Of a stretch of DNA of 64,000 bases, positions 41,065-51,091 are shown one piece after another (positions within the stretch are counted from its first letter, which is position 1; each line of letters begins with the position of its first letter). A model generated the notes under the pieces. It made no database searches, was not told the DNA's origin, and was given only the letters and a program-made list of their open reading frames with translations. A program made the translations under genes and the position numbers. Source of the stretch: Tetrapisispora phaffii CBS 4417 (taxonomy: Eukaryota; Ascomycota; Saccharomycetes; Saccharomycetales; Saccharomycetaceae); NCBI RefSeq assembly GCF_000236905.1, contig NC_016521.1, forward strand, positions 62,001-126,000. Reading direction: 5' to 3'.

Positions 41065-42345
41065 TCAGAATAAGCGAGAAGGTCTTATTGGATGATCTAT
41101 GCTGGTTGATGTACTCTCATCACTAAGTGATTTCGAAAGACTGTTTAGTTCAAATGCCTCGTCTTCAAAAATGTTCTCGATTGTATCAGAATTTATGTCA
41201 TCTACTTGTGAGATTCTCTCCAAATAAACGTCTGTGTTTTTATTAAAAGTGGAAGAGTTACTAAAACCTCTAAAACGGGTATCTGATTTAATCTGGTCTT
41301 TGTCGATATTACTAAATGTTTCCGTATTAAAATTAGTTATAACACCTGGCTTGTAATCCAGAATATTTTGTTTATCACTCTGGATTGTATCTGCATAATC
41401 AGGTGTCTCGATATTAGTGACACACCATTCAAGACCACACCAAAAGAACGCAGATAATGACGCCGATCCTGTAAAAATACCAAGACATATGAACCAGGCC
41501 TTGCCCAGATTGATAGATAAGCCAAATCCTCCTAATTCTTTCTCTATTCTAAGTTTAAGTGCCCAACAGAGCCAACTAAATATTCCACATCCAGTGGCTC
41601 CTGTAGCTAATGATATCAAAGTGAGGGTTGAGATTGAATGGAGAATGAAAACTTCTTTTAGGCCATTGATTGTTTTATTTTTAATGCTGTAATAATATGG
41701 CGTCAAAAGAAGCACGATAAATTCGAGCAATATAGTGACCACTAAAAATATAAAAGCAATCTCTTTCTTGTTCGATGCATTTCTTAGGAACCTGGCATAT
41801 GTATTGTTCTGATCTGATTCCTCAATGTCATACTTTGTATCACCATATGCAAAAAAAAGGATAATCGAAAGACCATATTTATAAAGGGTCTGTTTATAAT
41901 TGAAAATAAATGAAAAGTCAATACTTTCACAGTTTGATAGTACTGTTGTCTCTTTGAAATTTGTTGATCCAATAACCTCGGGATATGTAATGTAACAGAT
42001 TTGGTTTAGAGACATGACTATATAACTTGGTGCATGCTGGATTTGGGTATTTGCATATTTGCCGAGCAAAAGAACTTCTGATGTTGATAACGAACTATCA
42101 GAATTGTTTACAGATCCTTCTAAATATTCGACAAGACCATCTTTCAAATTTGTTAGCGAAAAGTTAAATCGAAACAAATAAAATGTCAAAGGTGAAATTG
42201 TTGATGATAGAATTGTTATTAATCCAAATGCTAAACCTAAAAAAGATGTCAACAGCCGTAGAACAAAGATGGTTCGTTCAAATGTGGATATATTATGCGA
42301 CACCTGGTAGGTAAACTGACGAATACCGTTCAATATAACGTTCAT
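41065..42345 (-). CDS. ECM7: Claudin-like four-span membrane protein, Ecm7/Sma2 family
   Basis: Ecm7 is a plasma-membrane protein of the PMP22/claudin superfamily linked to calcium influx. Its presumed WGD partner at the sister locus is Sma2, a prospore-membrane protein. The 426-residue product has hydrophobic spans near 28-50, 196-216, 235-262 and 276-302. The loop between the first two contains two Cys (C121, C140) and several N-x-S/T sites. The Ser/Asp/Asn-rich tail (about 320-426) is hydrophilic. Placement between ERV41 and ORC1 is exactly that of SMA2 on chromosome XIII, and ECM7 sits beside SIR3 on chromosome XII. Length favours Ecm7 (about 448) over Sma2 (369). The family call is good; the paralogue is uncertain. 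Confidence 0.75.
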   Translation of the reverse strand: MNVILNGIRQFTYQVSHNISTFERTIFVLRLLTSFLGLAFGLITILSSTISPLTFYLFRFNFSLTNLKDGLVEYLEGSVNNSDSSLSTSEVLLLGKYANTQIQHAPSYIVMSLNQICYITYPEVIGSTNFKETTVLSNCESIDFSFIFNYKQTLYKYGLSIILFFAYGDTKYDIEESDQNNTYARFLRNASNKKEIAFIFLVVTILLEFIVLLLTPYYYSIKNKTINGLKEVFILHSISTLTLISLATGATGCGIFSWLCWALKLRIEKELGGFGLSINLGKAWFICLGIFTGSASLSAFFWCGLEWCVTNIETPDYADTIQSDKQNILDYKPGVITNFNTETFSNIDKDQIKSDTRFRGFSNSSTFNKNTDVYLERISQVDDINSDTIENIFEDEAFELNSLSKSLSDESTSTSIDHPIRPSRLF

Positions 42346-42782
42346 GGTGTCAACGAAATATTAGTCTATTATATTCCCAGTTTATACAACGAACAACAAA
42401 AATCGTATGTCTTGAAGTGAAAAAAAACAAACTTTAAACAGGCTATTAGATGATGTGATGTTAATTGTTTTATATCATAAGTTATACTTATACTGAAAAT
42501 GATTTAGTCATATTTAGGTGCTCTGATTCAATCATTTATTTCGAAAATTTATAAATAGAATCTTACTATTCAATTTTTTAATGTCCCTGGCGATATCAAA
42601 AAATTAAAAAAGGTAAAAACACAGGATCGAAAAAACATAGAAATGTCATCGATTTATTAAACATTATAAAGGATTGAACTCAATATTTAGTTGGTAAATA
42701 TAAAACGTTACAAAGGTTGTAGATATATTTTTAAGGATCTTTATATAGTGTTCTACTTGGATCGTCGCACGTCTTTTTCAAC
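42346..42782. promoter_or_regulatory. ECM7-like/ORC1 divergent promoter
   Basis: No gene is seen. The 437 bp serve two divergent genes and are AT-rich, with a poly-A tract near 42419. A GCACGT element lies at about 42767, just before the ORC1 ATG. Confidence 0.55.
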
Positions 42783-45569
42783 ATGGCAGCTACATTAAAA
42801 GATCTTGAAGGATGGAAAATTATCATGAGAGATGAGAACAACAATATTATTGACGAAAATAAAAGAAGATCTAGAAGAAGAAATGAGAATATAACAATAG
42901 ATATTACGAGGGATTCTGATGGCGTAAGTTTTACAAGAGGAGATAGCATTATAACAAAAGATAAAAATATCAGTGCAGATCTTGGTTCTTACTCTGTGTA
43001 TTATATCCATGACATCAGATTAAATACCATGACATCTGTAGTTGAGTTGATTGCAATGACTTATTTGAGGTGGTTTGAAATTAATCCATTTAATTATTAT
43101 TCCTATTTCGAGAAAAGTACATTTGATAACACTAAGAGTATTGACTATTATAAAGATAGATTTAATGAAGAGGTCGATAGAAACCAATTATATCTTACAG
43201 CAGAGCTCAAAGAAATATCACTGAAAGAGTTTACCCAATTAGCCAATATACGCCCTGTTTCAGATTGGAAAGATGAGTTAGAAACAAAAGTCATAAATCG
43301 CGACTTTTCAGTACGTTTCTTATGTGATCCTGACTCAACGAATTTTATTGAAATTGATTTTGAAAAATTACGAAACAAAATGCTAACTCAAGAACCGAAA
43401 GCAGCAGTTCAATATTTCAAAAAAATCTCAATTGGAGGTGTTGACGCTGTTAAAGGAAAGCAATTGGCTACAAAAAGTAAAGCAGATCCTGTTAAAGAAG
43501 TATCTATCCGTGAAATAAAGGTGGAATCAGACTCTGAAAATAATCTCAGTTTATCAGAAGAGGAAGAAGAAGATGATGGTGACGATAATGATTATCATTC
43601 GGATTACGAGGAAAATAAAGGCGCTGAGGATGTTGAGGGTATCGAGGATGAAAATACTCCATCTGAGTTATCAGATAGTGAAAATGACTGTGCGAACTCT
43701 GATGAGAAATTGATTTCAGAGGAAGAATATGGTGAGAGCAAGAAAAGCACACGAACTACAAAAAAGCGTAAGATATCTGAAGTTAAAGAACCAAAAAGTT
43801 CTAAAAAAAAAATAAAAGCAACAACACCACAGTATAGAACAGCTAAGATTAAAAGGTTTACAAAGAAGAATGTTGATCGTGCCAGAAAAAAATATACTCC
43901 ATTTTCAAAGAGATTTAAGAATATTTCCGATATACCAGACCTTACTAAATATGCAGATTTCAATCAATCTAACTTGGATCTACAAATGGCCAATTATGAA
44001 GCCAAATTAACAGCACCAACCAATTCAAAAGTAGTTGAAACAATTTTTTCGAAAATTAAGAAGCAACTTTATTCTTCGCATGGAAGAGAAAAATTAATTG
44101 ATAATAATGACTTTGATGCTTATATACCAGGACGTGGCAAAGATTTTGCTACAATCTACCTGAGTTTATATACTGCTATCGAAGCTGGAACCGCCTCGAC
44201 GGTGTATATCGCTGGTACACCAGGTGTTGGTAAAACAATGACTGTGAGAGAAGTTATTAAGGAACTTCAGTCTTCTATGTATCAAGAAGAACTTCCAGAA
44301 TTTCAATATGTTGAAATAAATGGTTTAAAGATGGTGAAGCCTACTGATAGTTACGAAGTTCTGTGGAATAAAATTTCAGGTGAGCGATTGACTTGGGGAG
44401 CAGCTATGGAATCATTAGAATTCTACTTTAATAAGGTTCCAAAACAAAAGAAGAGAGCTGTCGTTGTTTTACTTGATGAATTAGATGCATTAGTGACGAA
44501 AGCACAGGATATTATGTATAACTTCTTTAATTGGACTACCTACTCAGAAGCTAAATTAATTGTTATTGCAGTCGCCAACACGATGGATTTACCGGAAAGA
44601 CATTTAGGTAACAAAGTCTCATCCAGAATAGGTTTTACTAGAATCATGTTTACAGGTTACACTCATGAAGAGTTAATAAATATTATTAACAGTAAACTAC
44701 AAGGTTTAAATGATACTTATTTCTACGTCGATTCTACAAATGGTAATGCAGTGTTAATGAATTCAGCAGATGCAGAGAATGGAGAAACTCTTAAAATGTC
44801 CTCGAATATTAAGAAAGTTAAATTGAGGATGAGTAATGATGCAATTGAGATTACCGCCAGAAAAGTTGCCTCTGTAAGTGGTGATGCTAGAAGAGCCCTT
44901 AAAGTTTGTAAAAGAGCAGCAGAAATTGCGGAGGTAGCCTACATGGCGAAACACGGCTTCAAATATGACGGTTCGCTTGTTAAAGCTGACTCTGACGATG
45001 ACAATGACGACAACTTTGCTGATGATAAAGACGTGATCGCATTAAGGAAACTGAAAGGCGTTGACAATGGAGTCAGCAACAACGAAGAAGAGGACGACTC
45101 CGTTCAAACCGTTCACATTTCTCATATCATGAAAGCTTTGAACGAAATAGTAAACACATATAATGTAGAATACATCAGAAAACTGCCTTTTTCGGCCAGG
45201 CTATTTCTTTACGCTTTCTTAAGTTTAATAAGAAAGACTACCTTCCAAGAACAAGAAATAGGCAGTATTGTAGATGAGATAAAACTCCTTGCTGACGTGA
45301 ATGGCAACAATAAGTACATTTCGGCTGTCAAGAACACATTGTATCAAAGAGAAAATGACAGGCCGGACAACAATGGTGACAACAGTAACTCTTCGACAGG
45401 TCAGATCAGAATCTTATCTTGGAATTACATTATCAACAATTTGATAGAAGCAGGTGTAATGAGCAAGCAGACAATGAGGCATGAAAGACTTTCCACATTA
45501 AAACTGAACATCTCCATCGAAGATATCAAGAAGGCACTAGACTTTGATGAAACTTTAAAGAATTTGTAA
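42783..45569 (+). CDS. ORC1: Origin recognition complex subunit 1
   Basis: Orc1 is the ATP-hydrolysing subunit of the six-protein complex that marks replication origins and loads Mcm2-7. The 928-residue protein (S. cerevisiae 914) starts MAATLKDLEGWKII and has a BAH domain at about 45-190 (RLNTMTSVVELIAMTYLRWFEINP). An acidic linker spans about 260-330, then a basic stretch to about 400, including FTKKNVDRARKKYTPFSKRFK. The AAA+ ATPase has Walker A GTPGVGKT at 478-485 and Walker B VVLLDELDAL near 562-571, with sensor NTMD and the SRIGF block. A winged-helix C-terminus ends DETLKNL. Intact ATPase motifs show this is ORC1, not the degenerate paralogue SIR3. The 3' end is more G+C rich (45% in 45361-45420; 23% in 43081-43140). 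Confidence 0.97.
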   Translation: MAATLKDLEGWKIIMRDENNNIIDENKRRSRRRNENITIDITRDSDGVSFTRGDSIITKDKNISADLGSYSVYYIHDIRLNTMTSVVELIAMTYLRWFEINPFNYYSYFEKSTFDNTKSIDYYKDRFNEEVDRNQLYLTAELKEISLKEFTQLANIRPVSDWKDELETKVINRDFSVRFLCDPDSTNFIEIDFEKLRNKMLTQEPKAAVQYFKKISIGGVDAVKGKQLATKSKADPVKEVSIREIKVESDSENNLSLSEEEEEDDGDDNDYHSDYEENKGAEDVEGIEDENTPSELSDSENDCANSDEKLISEEEYGESKKSTRTTKKRKISEVKEPKSSKKKIKATTPQYRTAKIKRFTKKNVDRARKKYTPFSKRFKNISDIPDLTKYADFNQSNLDLQMANYEAKLTAPTNSKVVETIFSKIKKQLYSSHGREKLIDNNDFDAYIPGRGKDFATIYLSLYTAIEAGTASTVYIAGTPGVGKTMTVREVIKELQSSMYQEELPEFQYVEINGLKMVKPTDSYEVLWNKISGERLTWGAAMESLEFYFNKVPKQKKRAVVVLLDELDALVTKAQDIMYNFFNWTTYSEAKLIVIAVANTMDLPERHLGNKVSSRIGFTRIMFTGYTHEELINIINSKLQGLNDTYFYVDSTNGNAVLMNSADAENGETLKMSSNIKKVKLRMSNDAIEITARKVASVSGDARRALKVCKRAAEIAEVAYMAKHGFKYDGSLVKADSDDDNDDNFADDKDVIALRKLKGVDNGVSNNEEEDDSVQTVHISHIMKALNEIVNTYNVEYIRKLPFSARLFLYAFLSLIRKTTFQEQEIGSIVDEIKLLADVNGNNKYISAVKNTLYQRENDRPDNNGDNSNSSTGQIRILSWNYIINNLIEAGVMSKQTMRHERLSTLKLNISIEDIKKALDFDETLKNL

Positions 45570-45723
45570 CACTACATAAGTAAATATTGAATACAATAGT
45601 GTATCAATCACTACAGTTGTGACAAAGGCAGACATCTCTTACCGGGGCGGGACGGCATCTGCTTCGGCGCGCAAAGACAAAACAGATCACGTGCCCATAG
45701 CGATCTGTGACTGCACTGGATCT

Positions 45724-45737
45724 GCACCCAAACATTT
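45724..45737 (+). promoter_or_regulatory. Rap1-like site far upstream of RPS1
   Basis: GCACCCAAACATTT resembles the RPG-box form of the Rap1 site, followed by a long T-rich tract. It lies about 750 bp from the RPS1 ATG, further than usual, because GC island 2 is interposed. Assignment is tentative. Confidence 0.35.
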
Positions 45738-46028
45738 TTGTTCGTAATTTTTATTTTCGTTTTTTCGTTTTTCCGTTTTTCGGATATTTGGATTTTTGCG
45801 GCCCCGCTGCCATTTTTGGTGTCTGTGCTTTGTGGATCCCACTGAATATCGTAGCTCTGTCTGGCGAAGTGTGTACGCTGCTGCCGGCGTCGTCACAGCT
45901 CTCTCGACTTGTCCACTGTGGGCTGCTAGTACAGGCAGCCGTAAATACTGCGATGCGTATGCGTATGGGCATGGGGGACGGATTCACCGCTGCGTGCCCG
46001 CCCGCCGGTTGCGCGGGCGTTCCCTCGC

Positions 46029-46045
46029 TAGGCAGGGCCTGCCTA
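46029..46045. repeat. 8-bp perfect palindrome in GC island 2
   Basis: TAGGCAGG and CCTGCCTA flank a single central G. Confidence 0.85.
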
Positions 46046-46071
46046 CCAGCCCAGCCTATATTTTTCCGTCT

Positions 46072-46091
46072 AGCGGGCAAGTCTGCCCGCT
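46072..46091. repeat. 8-bp perfect hairpin in GC island 2
   Basis: AGCGGGCA, loop AGTC, then TGCCCGCT, an exact inverted repeat. Confidence 0.85.
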
Positions 46092-46487
46092 GTCCTGCCC
46101 GGCCTGCCCGGCCCGCCAGGCTCGCTCGGCTCGCTAACCAAACATCTGAAATTTATCTGTTAGCCGCAACATAGTTAGCGTTAACTCTCTGAGTTCGATG
46201 AATTTTTCATTGAAATAGTAACAGTAATACAGTTGAGTTGGGACATAGAGAGACAACAATCACATAAGGCATTGAATTGAATAGACTCTCTCAATTAATT
46301 TTTATCCACCAGTTGAATTATAGTTCAATGTTTGAATAATTTGATTAATATATTAAATTATTATAAGTATTATTACAAGATATTTAAAAACAGTATTAAT
46401 TATAAGTTCTCTTTTGCATTTTAAATTGAATTCTTTTTGTTGTTACAAATAAACCACGACAATTAAACCAATCCAAACTACATAAAA

Positions 46488-47255
46488 ATGGCTGTTGGTA
46501 AGAACAAGAGACTTTCTAAAGGTAAGAAAGGTTTAAAGAAGAAGGTTGTTGACCCATTCACCAGAAAGGAATGGTTTGACATTAAGGCCCCATCTACTTT
46601 TGAAAACAGAAACGTTGGTAAGACTTTAGTTAACAAGTCTACTGGTTTAAAGAACGCTGCCGATGCCTTAAAAGGTAGAGTCGTCGAAGTTTGTTTAGCT
46701 GATTTACAAGGTTCTGAAGATCACTCTTTCAGAAAGGTCAAGTTAAGAGTTGATGAAGTCCAAGGTAAGAACTTATTAACCAACTTCCACGGTATGGATT
46801 TCACCACTGATAAAGTTAGATCCATGGTTAGAAAATGGCAAACTTTGATTGAAACTAACGTCACTGTCAAGACTGCTGACGACTACGTTATCAGAATCTT
46901 TGCCATTGCCTTCACCAGAAAGCAATCTAACCAAATCAAGAGACATGCTTACGCTCAATCTTCCCACATTAGAGCTATCAGAAAGGTCATCTCTGAAATT
47001 ATGACTAGAGAAGTCCAAAACTCTACTTTAGCTCAATTAACCTCCAAGTTGATTCCAGAAGTTATGAACAAGGAAATTGAAAACGCTACCAAAGATATCT
47101 TCCCATTACAAAACATCCACATCAGAAAGGTTAAGTTATTAAAACAACCAAAATTCGATTTAGGTGCTTTAATGGCCTTACACGGTCAAGCTTCTGGTGA
47201 AGAAAAAGGTAAGAAAGTCTCTGGTTTCAAAGATGAAGTCTTAGAAACTGTCTAA
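46488..47255 (+). CDS. RPS1: 40S ribosomal protein eS1
   Basis: eS1 is a small-subunit protein near the mRNA exit channel. The 255-residue product is the same length as S. cerevisiae Rps1A/B and nearly identical from [20 protein letters not shown] to [11 protein letters not shown]. The gene has no intron, as in S. cerevisiae. Codon choice is strongly biased, with TTA dominating for leucine rather than TTG; TTG is the usual preferred codon in highly expressed S. cerevisiae genes. RPS1A and RPS1B are WGD copies, so the paralogue is not assigned. Position beside ORC1 and PIF1 matches RPS1B on chromosome XIII. Confidence 0.98.
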   Translation: MAVGKNKRLSKGKKGLKKKVVDPFTRKEWFDIKAPSTFENRNVGKTLVNKSTGLKNAADALKGRVVEVCLADLQGSEDHSFRKVKLRVDEVQGKNLLTNFHGMDFTTDKVRSMVRKWQTLIETNVTVKTADDYVIRIFAIAFTRKQSNQIKRHAYAQSSHIRAIRKVISEIMTREVQNSTLAQLTSKLIPEVMNKEIENATKDIFPLQNIHIRKVKLLKQPKFDLGALMALHGQASGEEKGKKVSGFKDEVLETV

Positions 47256-47657
47256 TCTGATTAGTTTAAATTTTTAAATAAAGAAGTTTAATATTAATAT
47301 AAAATATAAATCAAAAATAAATTTTTGTCATATAAAAACATTGATATTATCATTATTAGAAATGCATATACATATACATATATCTACACATATGAAAACT
47401 TATAAAGCCAGTAATCCATGCTGTTGCCATCGTTATCGTACTAAAATTGGCTTACGCTATTTAAAACTTGGTTTCTATTGAACTCTAGTATACTCAAATA
47501 TTTAGATTTATTGAAAAGTTATGCATGAAGTGTAGAGAAATTGAGTTATCTTATGTTTAAACATAAGACAAGGTTGAGCTATCAATGCAAATATGTGTTG
47601 TTTTGTAGGCTATGGGATATCTATGTATTTTATTAATGGTGTACGTTTATATGAAAT
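47256..47657. other. RPS1-PIF1 convergent 3' spacer
   Basis: No gene is seen. It is AT-rich with TATATA/CATATA runs near 47366-47390 and a perfect 20-bp palindrome at 47549-47568. Terminators for both convergent genes must lie here. Confidence 0.55.
47549..47568. repeat. Perfect 20-bp palindrome between convergent genes
   Basis: TCTTATGTTT is followed immediately by its exact reverse complement AAACATAAGA, with no loop. It is placed in the spacer between RPS1 and PIF1 and could be a symmetric protein site or contribute to bidirectional 3' end formation. Confidence 0.9.
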
Positions 47658-50504
47658 TTATAAACCTGATGATTTATGGCGTTTCGAATTTTGTAACATT
47701 TGTTCAATACCAGGTAATTTATTTTTATTAACATAATATTGATTGGTATCTTTTTTGAACGTATTCTTATTGTAGGTATATGAAGGAGCACTATTTTCGT
47801 TTACTTTTTGCTCCTGTTTTACTTGATCTCTCTGTTTTAGATCTTTAATGGCATCATCAGCTGAAACAAGTGTGTCATAAAATTTAACTACCGACACATG
47901 GGCGTGAATTTTATTTCTATCAAAATTTAAAACTTGTAATCCATCTCTTGAAATTGCTCTTGACAATGCGACGTATGCTTGACCCTTTTCAAATACTCTC
48001 TTAAGATCAACTTTTACTTTAGGTAGAGTTTGTCCTTGTGATTTATGAATAGATAAGGACCAAGCCAACATCAGAGGTAATTGGATTCGGGAGACAATTG
48101 GTTTCTCATCTTCATCTTCAATAGCCCAGTCTTCGGGTTCAACCAAGACGGTTCTGGTCGTCAGGTCGGTTGTCTTGAATCTGACTAAAGGAAGTCTACG
48201 CTGTCCGGTAGAACTTCGATGGATATCATTTAATAATTCCCTTTTTCTATTCAAATTTTCTACAATACTGGAATCATTTCCTGTGACATCAGCCAAGAAG
48301 TCAAATAAACTTTCTCCTAATGCAGCCACTGGTGTTTCTTCATTTTCGTTGAAAGCTTTCTTTATTAACGTATTTCTACCTCTCTTTGACGTTTGGATAT
48401 TATCTTCTTTTTCTTCCTTTTTCTCATATGCCTCTTTTAATAATTCAGGATTACTTCTGAATTTTTCTAATTCTTCTGTTGGAATTCTTGGATTATTTAC
48501 AATTGTATCATAGAACATATAAGTATCAGGGTCTATAAAATCTATAACTTTCCCTAAAGACCCATTCACTAAGGTAGAATCTATGTTCTTAATCATCATA
48601 ACCTGAGCACCAATTTTCAGCTTTAGTTGCTTTGGTGCCAAAAAATTCTGTAACAGCCTGGATTTAGCTTCTTCGTCTTCCAATGACCCTCCATCAATTG
48701 AATTGTATGTTATTATATCCCCAGGAAGTTTGGCCAGTCTGGAATTATTTGCACTATCAACTTCATATCTTGTACTATATAATTCTGCAGGTATAATTTC
48801 ATCGTCAGGTAAAGGTCTGGACAATTTCTTGAATTCCATTTCAGTGTCTGAATCAACATTTCCTACTCTCATTTTATTCAACATATCAATGAACACTGAG
48901 TCACCTTGTTGTCTAAAAATTTTCTGTAACATAATTGTGACATCAATACCATTTTTCCAAATATCAGATTCAAATGCAAACTTAAGAGGAGAATTATCTT
49001 TAACTACTGGAGGCAATTGGAAAAAATCACCACAGAATATAATTTGAATTCCTCCAAATGGTGCTTTGTTTTTCCTAATTTTTTGTGCAATATAATTTAA
49101 CTTGTCTAATAGTATACCATCCAACATAGAAATTTCATCTATGATTAAAGCGCTTATATTTTGCCATCTTTTCAGATGTTTTCTTGACCTTCTTACTTTT
49201 TTATAAAGATTTTCTTCATCTCCCTTACCTAAACCAATACCAGTGAATGAATGTACGGTGATACCCCCAATATTGCATGCAGCTAACCCAGTTGAAGCCG
49301 TTATACCTACTCTAGCATGGCCATATTTTCGTTTTAAAACTTTAATCATTTGACGTAATAATACGGACTTCCCAGTACCAGCACTCCCGGTATAAAATAT
49401 ATTGCGACCTTCCTCAGCTAATTTTATCACATTTTCTTGTTCCTCACTTAAACGTATTGGTATCATTATTTTATTATCTTTAGGCAAATTAAGAGTTTTA
49501 ATTGGATTATCATCACTATTTAATCCTGGACGTTGAGTTAATAAATGAAATTTATTTCCATATCTCGTTTTTTCTCTCTTCTTTATAACTATTGGAGAAC
49601 TTTCATCAGAAATTGAAATATGTGTTGGTTTGGCATTTTCGCTTGAGATCTCTAAATTTTTACGTTGTTCCTTAATAAAATTATCATAATTTATCTTAGC
49701 CTCAATATCTACTTCGTCCACTAGATCTACATCGATCTCGTCTACGTGATCAAAATCATCATCCAACTGCTCTTGTAATGCTTCATCTGATTGTTTATAT
49801 TTTAAAGAGTTTTCCTCATTAATTGTTGATTCATTGGATTGTGAAGCAAGTAATAATTCCAATTCTTCCTCCTGGATATCTTTAAAGGTTTTCTTCTTAT
49901 CGATGCTTTTTTGATTATGTTCGTTTGAACTTATATTAGATGAACCTGTTGAGTAATCTCTTTGACTATGTAGAACTTTGTGTATATTTGTAAGCTGAGT
50001 ACTAGTGTTCTTCGTAAATAAAGGGCTACTATTATTTTTAATGTCATTCCAAAAGTTTGGGGATATATCCTGTGGTGTCTTAAGCAAACTTTTATTCTTC
50101 GGTCTTTGATTAAGTGCTCCAAAAAGTGTCTTATCATTGGTCTTTTTCTTATGCAAAAGCTTTAACAATGAAGAATCCTCTTCCAGATCATCGATAAAAG
50201 ATAAATCTTCACTATCATTCTTCTTCAGGGTTCCTATTTTTTTAGGCGTTGAAATATGAGCTATATTCACAGCTGCAGTTTTGGTATTAATTGTAGCTCT
50301 AGATCTCGATTCGTTAATATCCCAATCACTTGAGTCAGATAATAATTCCTTGAGATCTTCATAATTCCCACTCATAGTGTGATAATTTGATATAAGGTAT
50401 TTTGTGAACACTCGACTGCTTTGATAAAAGATACTTGTAGTCAACTGGATATTACCAAATTTAATAAGCCGATAAAGTGTTTTAGTATTACACTTTGTAA
50501 TCAT
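47658..50504 (-). CDS. PIF1: Pif1 5'-to-3' DNA helicase (mitochondrial and nuclear)
   Basis: Pif1 is an SF1B helicase that removes telomerase from ends, unwinds G-quadruplexes, aids break-induced replication and maintains mtDNA. The 948-residue protein (S. cerevisiae 859) has Walker A GSAGTGKS near 373-380, the DEISML motif II near 453, [22 protein letters not shown] typical of Pif1, and the C-terminal [21 protein letters not shown] and [11 protein letters not shown] motifs. The divergent N-terminal 40 residues are basic and hydroxylated, like a presequence. A second in-frame ATG at 50375 (residue 44, MSGNYEDL) parallels the internal start that makes nuclear Pif1 in S. cerevisiae. The frame also continues to a TTG 12 codons upstream, which is not used. 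RRM3 is less likely because of position and sequence. Confidence 0.95.
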   Translation of the reverse strand: MITKCNTKTLYRLIKFGNIQLTTSIFYQSSRVFTKYLISNYHTMSGNYEDLKELLSDSSDWDINESRSRATINTKTAAVNIAHISTPKKIGTLKKNDSEDLSFIDDLEEDSSLLKLLHKKKTNDKTLFGALNQRPKNKSLLKTPQDISPNFWNDIKNNSSPLFTKNTSTQLTNIHKVLHSQRDYSTGSSNISSNEHNQKSIDKKKTFKDIQEEELELLLASQSNESTINEENSLKYKQSDEALQEQLDDDFDHVDEIDVDLVDEVDIEAKINYDNFIKEQRKNLEISSENAKPTHISISDESSPIVIKKREKTRYGNKFHLLTQRPGLNSDDNPIKTLNLPKDNKIMIPIRLSEEQENVIKLAEEGRNIFYTGSAGTGKSVLLRQMIKVLKRKYGHARVGITASTGLAACNIGGITVHSFTGIGLGKGDEENLYKKVRRSRKHLKRWQNISALIIDEISMLDGILLDKLNYIAQKIRKNKAPFGGIQIIFCGDFFQLPPVVKDNSPLKFAFESDIWKNGIDVTIMLQKIFRQQGDSVFIDMLNKMRVGNVDSDTEMEFKKLSRPLPDDEIIPAELYSTRYEVDSANNSRLAKLPGDIITYNSIDGGSLEDEEAKSRLLQNFLAPKQLKLKIGAQVMMIKNIDSTLVNGSLGKVIDFIDPDTYMFYDTIVNNPRIPTEELEKFRSNPELLKEAYEKKEEKEDNIQTSKRGRNTLIKKAFNENEETPVAALGESLFDFLADVTGNDSSIVENLNRKRELLNDIHRSSTGQRRLPLVRFKTTDLTTRTVLVEPEDWAIEDEDEKPIVSRIQLPLMLAWSLSIHKSQGQTLPKVKVDLKRVFEKGQAYVALSRAISRDGLQVLNFDRNKIHAHVSVVKFYDTLVSADDAIKDLKQRDQVKQEQKVNENSAPSYTYNKNTFKKDTNQYYVNKNKLPGIEQMLQNSKRHKSSGL

Positions 50505-51091
50505 AGGAATATTCCGGTTGCTATAATCAGTAGTCTTCAATAATATAGATTTCCTTTTATAATATTCTGTCTATAAGATGCAGTTTTAGTGTAATTGAGC
50601 TTCTAAATAATCAAAATACCTTGTTTAACACTTACGTATGCGATATTAGAACTTCTATTGCTCACTATTAACTATGATTCAACACGTCAACCTGTAAAGT
50701 AAGTCTTCGAACGAATTCGATATTAAAAAGTTAGACACCCACTTTATTGACAACAACTATACTAAAGCAAATAAATAAAGTAACCGTATCATATATACGT
50801 ATCTCAGTTTGGTATTGTATTATCACATCTTTAAATTCGACACTAAATTGAATCTGATATTCCTTTATTCTTTAAATATTATATTTCGTGTCTCAACTTT
50901 CAAAGATCATTGAAGATTAAAAATCTGATGAGATTCTAATTAAGTTTTGATATTTATATAAAACGTTTCATGTGGACAGAAGGTAAGGGTTTAGGCCTTC
51001 TGGAACAATTTAAGTTGCATTAGTATTGTATTGTTGGCATTCTTTGGTTTAAATTTTGGTAAACTCAAGTTCATCTAAGTTAGATATTAAG
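50505..51091. promoter_or_regulatory. PIF1/OGG1 divergent promoter
   Basis: No gene is seen in this AT-rich region of nearly 590 bp. It serves two DNA-maintenance genes in opposite directions. A TATATAAAACG element lies near 50955-50965 on the OGG1 side. An AGGTAAGGGTTTAGGCCTTCTG imperfect inverted segment lies near 50981. Confidence 0.5.

Larger units (their letters stand above)
45635..46140. other. GC-rich, palindrome-rich island 2
   Basis: Directly counted lines give 75% (45961-46020), 60% (46021-46080) and 77% (46081-46140) G+C. The end has repeated CTGCCCG/GCCTGCCCG words and short perfect hairpins (46029-46045; 46072-46091). It begins about 65 bp past the ORC1 stop codon, and G+C is also raised in the ORC1 3' end. 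No coding, tRNA or transposon signal is seen. Confidence 0.85.
45570..46487. other. ORC1-RPS1 spacer containing a GC peak and RPS1 promoter
   Basis: No true gene is present; long open frames across the middle are artefacts of high G+C. In S. cerevisiae TEM1 lies here, and nothing like it is seen. A Cbf1-type ATCACGTG occurs near 45685-45692 and a Rap1-like site at 45724. The last 300 bp before RPS1 are AT-rich with TATA-like stretches. Confidence 0.7.

Noticed and set aside
42783..45569. Assignment as SIR3, the ORC1 paralogue
   Set aside because: Walker A and B motifs are intact and sequence matches Orc1 throughout; Sir3 has a degenerate ATPase fold.
45685..45692. ATCACGTG considered as CDEI
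   Set aside because: Followed by GC-rich DNA, not CDEII; more likely a Cbf1 or ribosomal-protein promoter element.
45707..46174. 155-codon and overlapping ORFs in GC island 2, considered as TEM1
   Set aside because: No GTPase motifs; open frames on both strands reflect base composition only.
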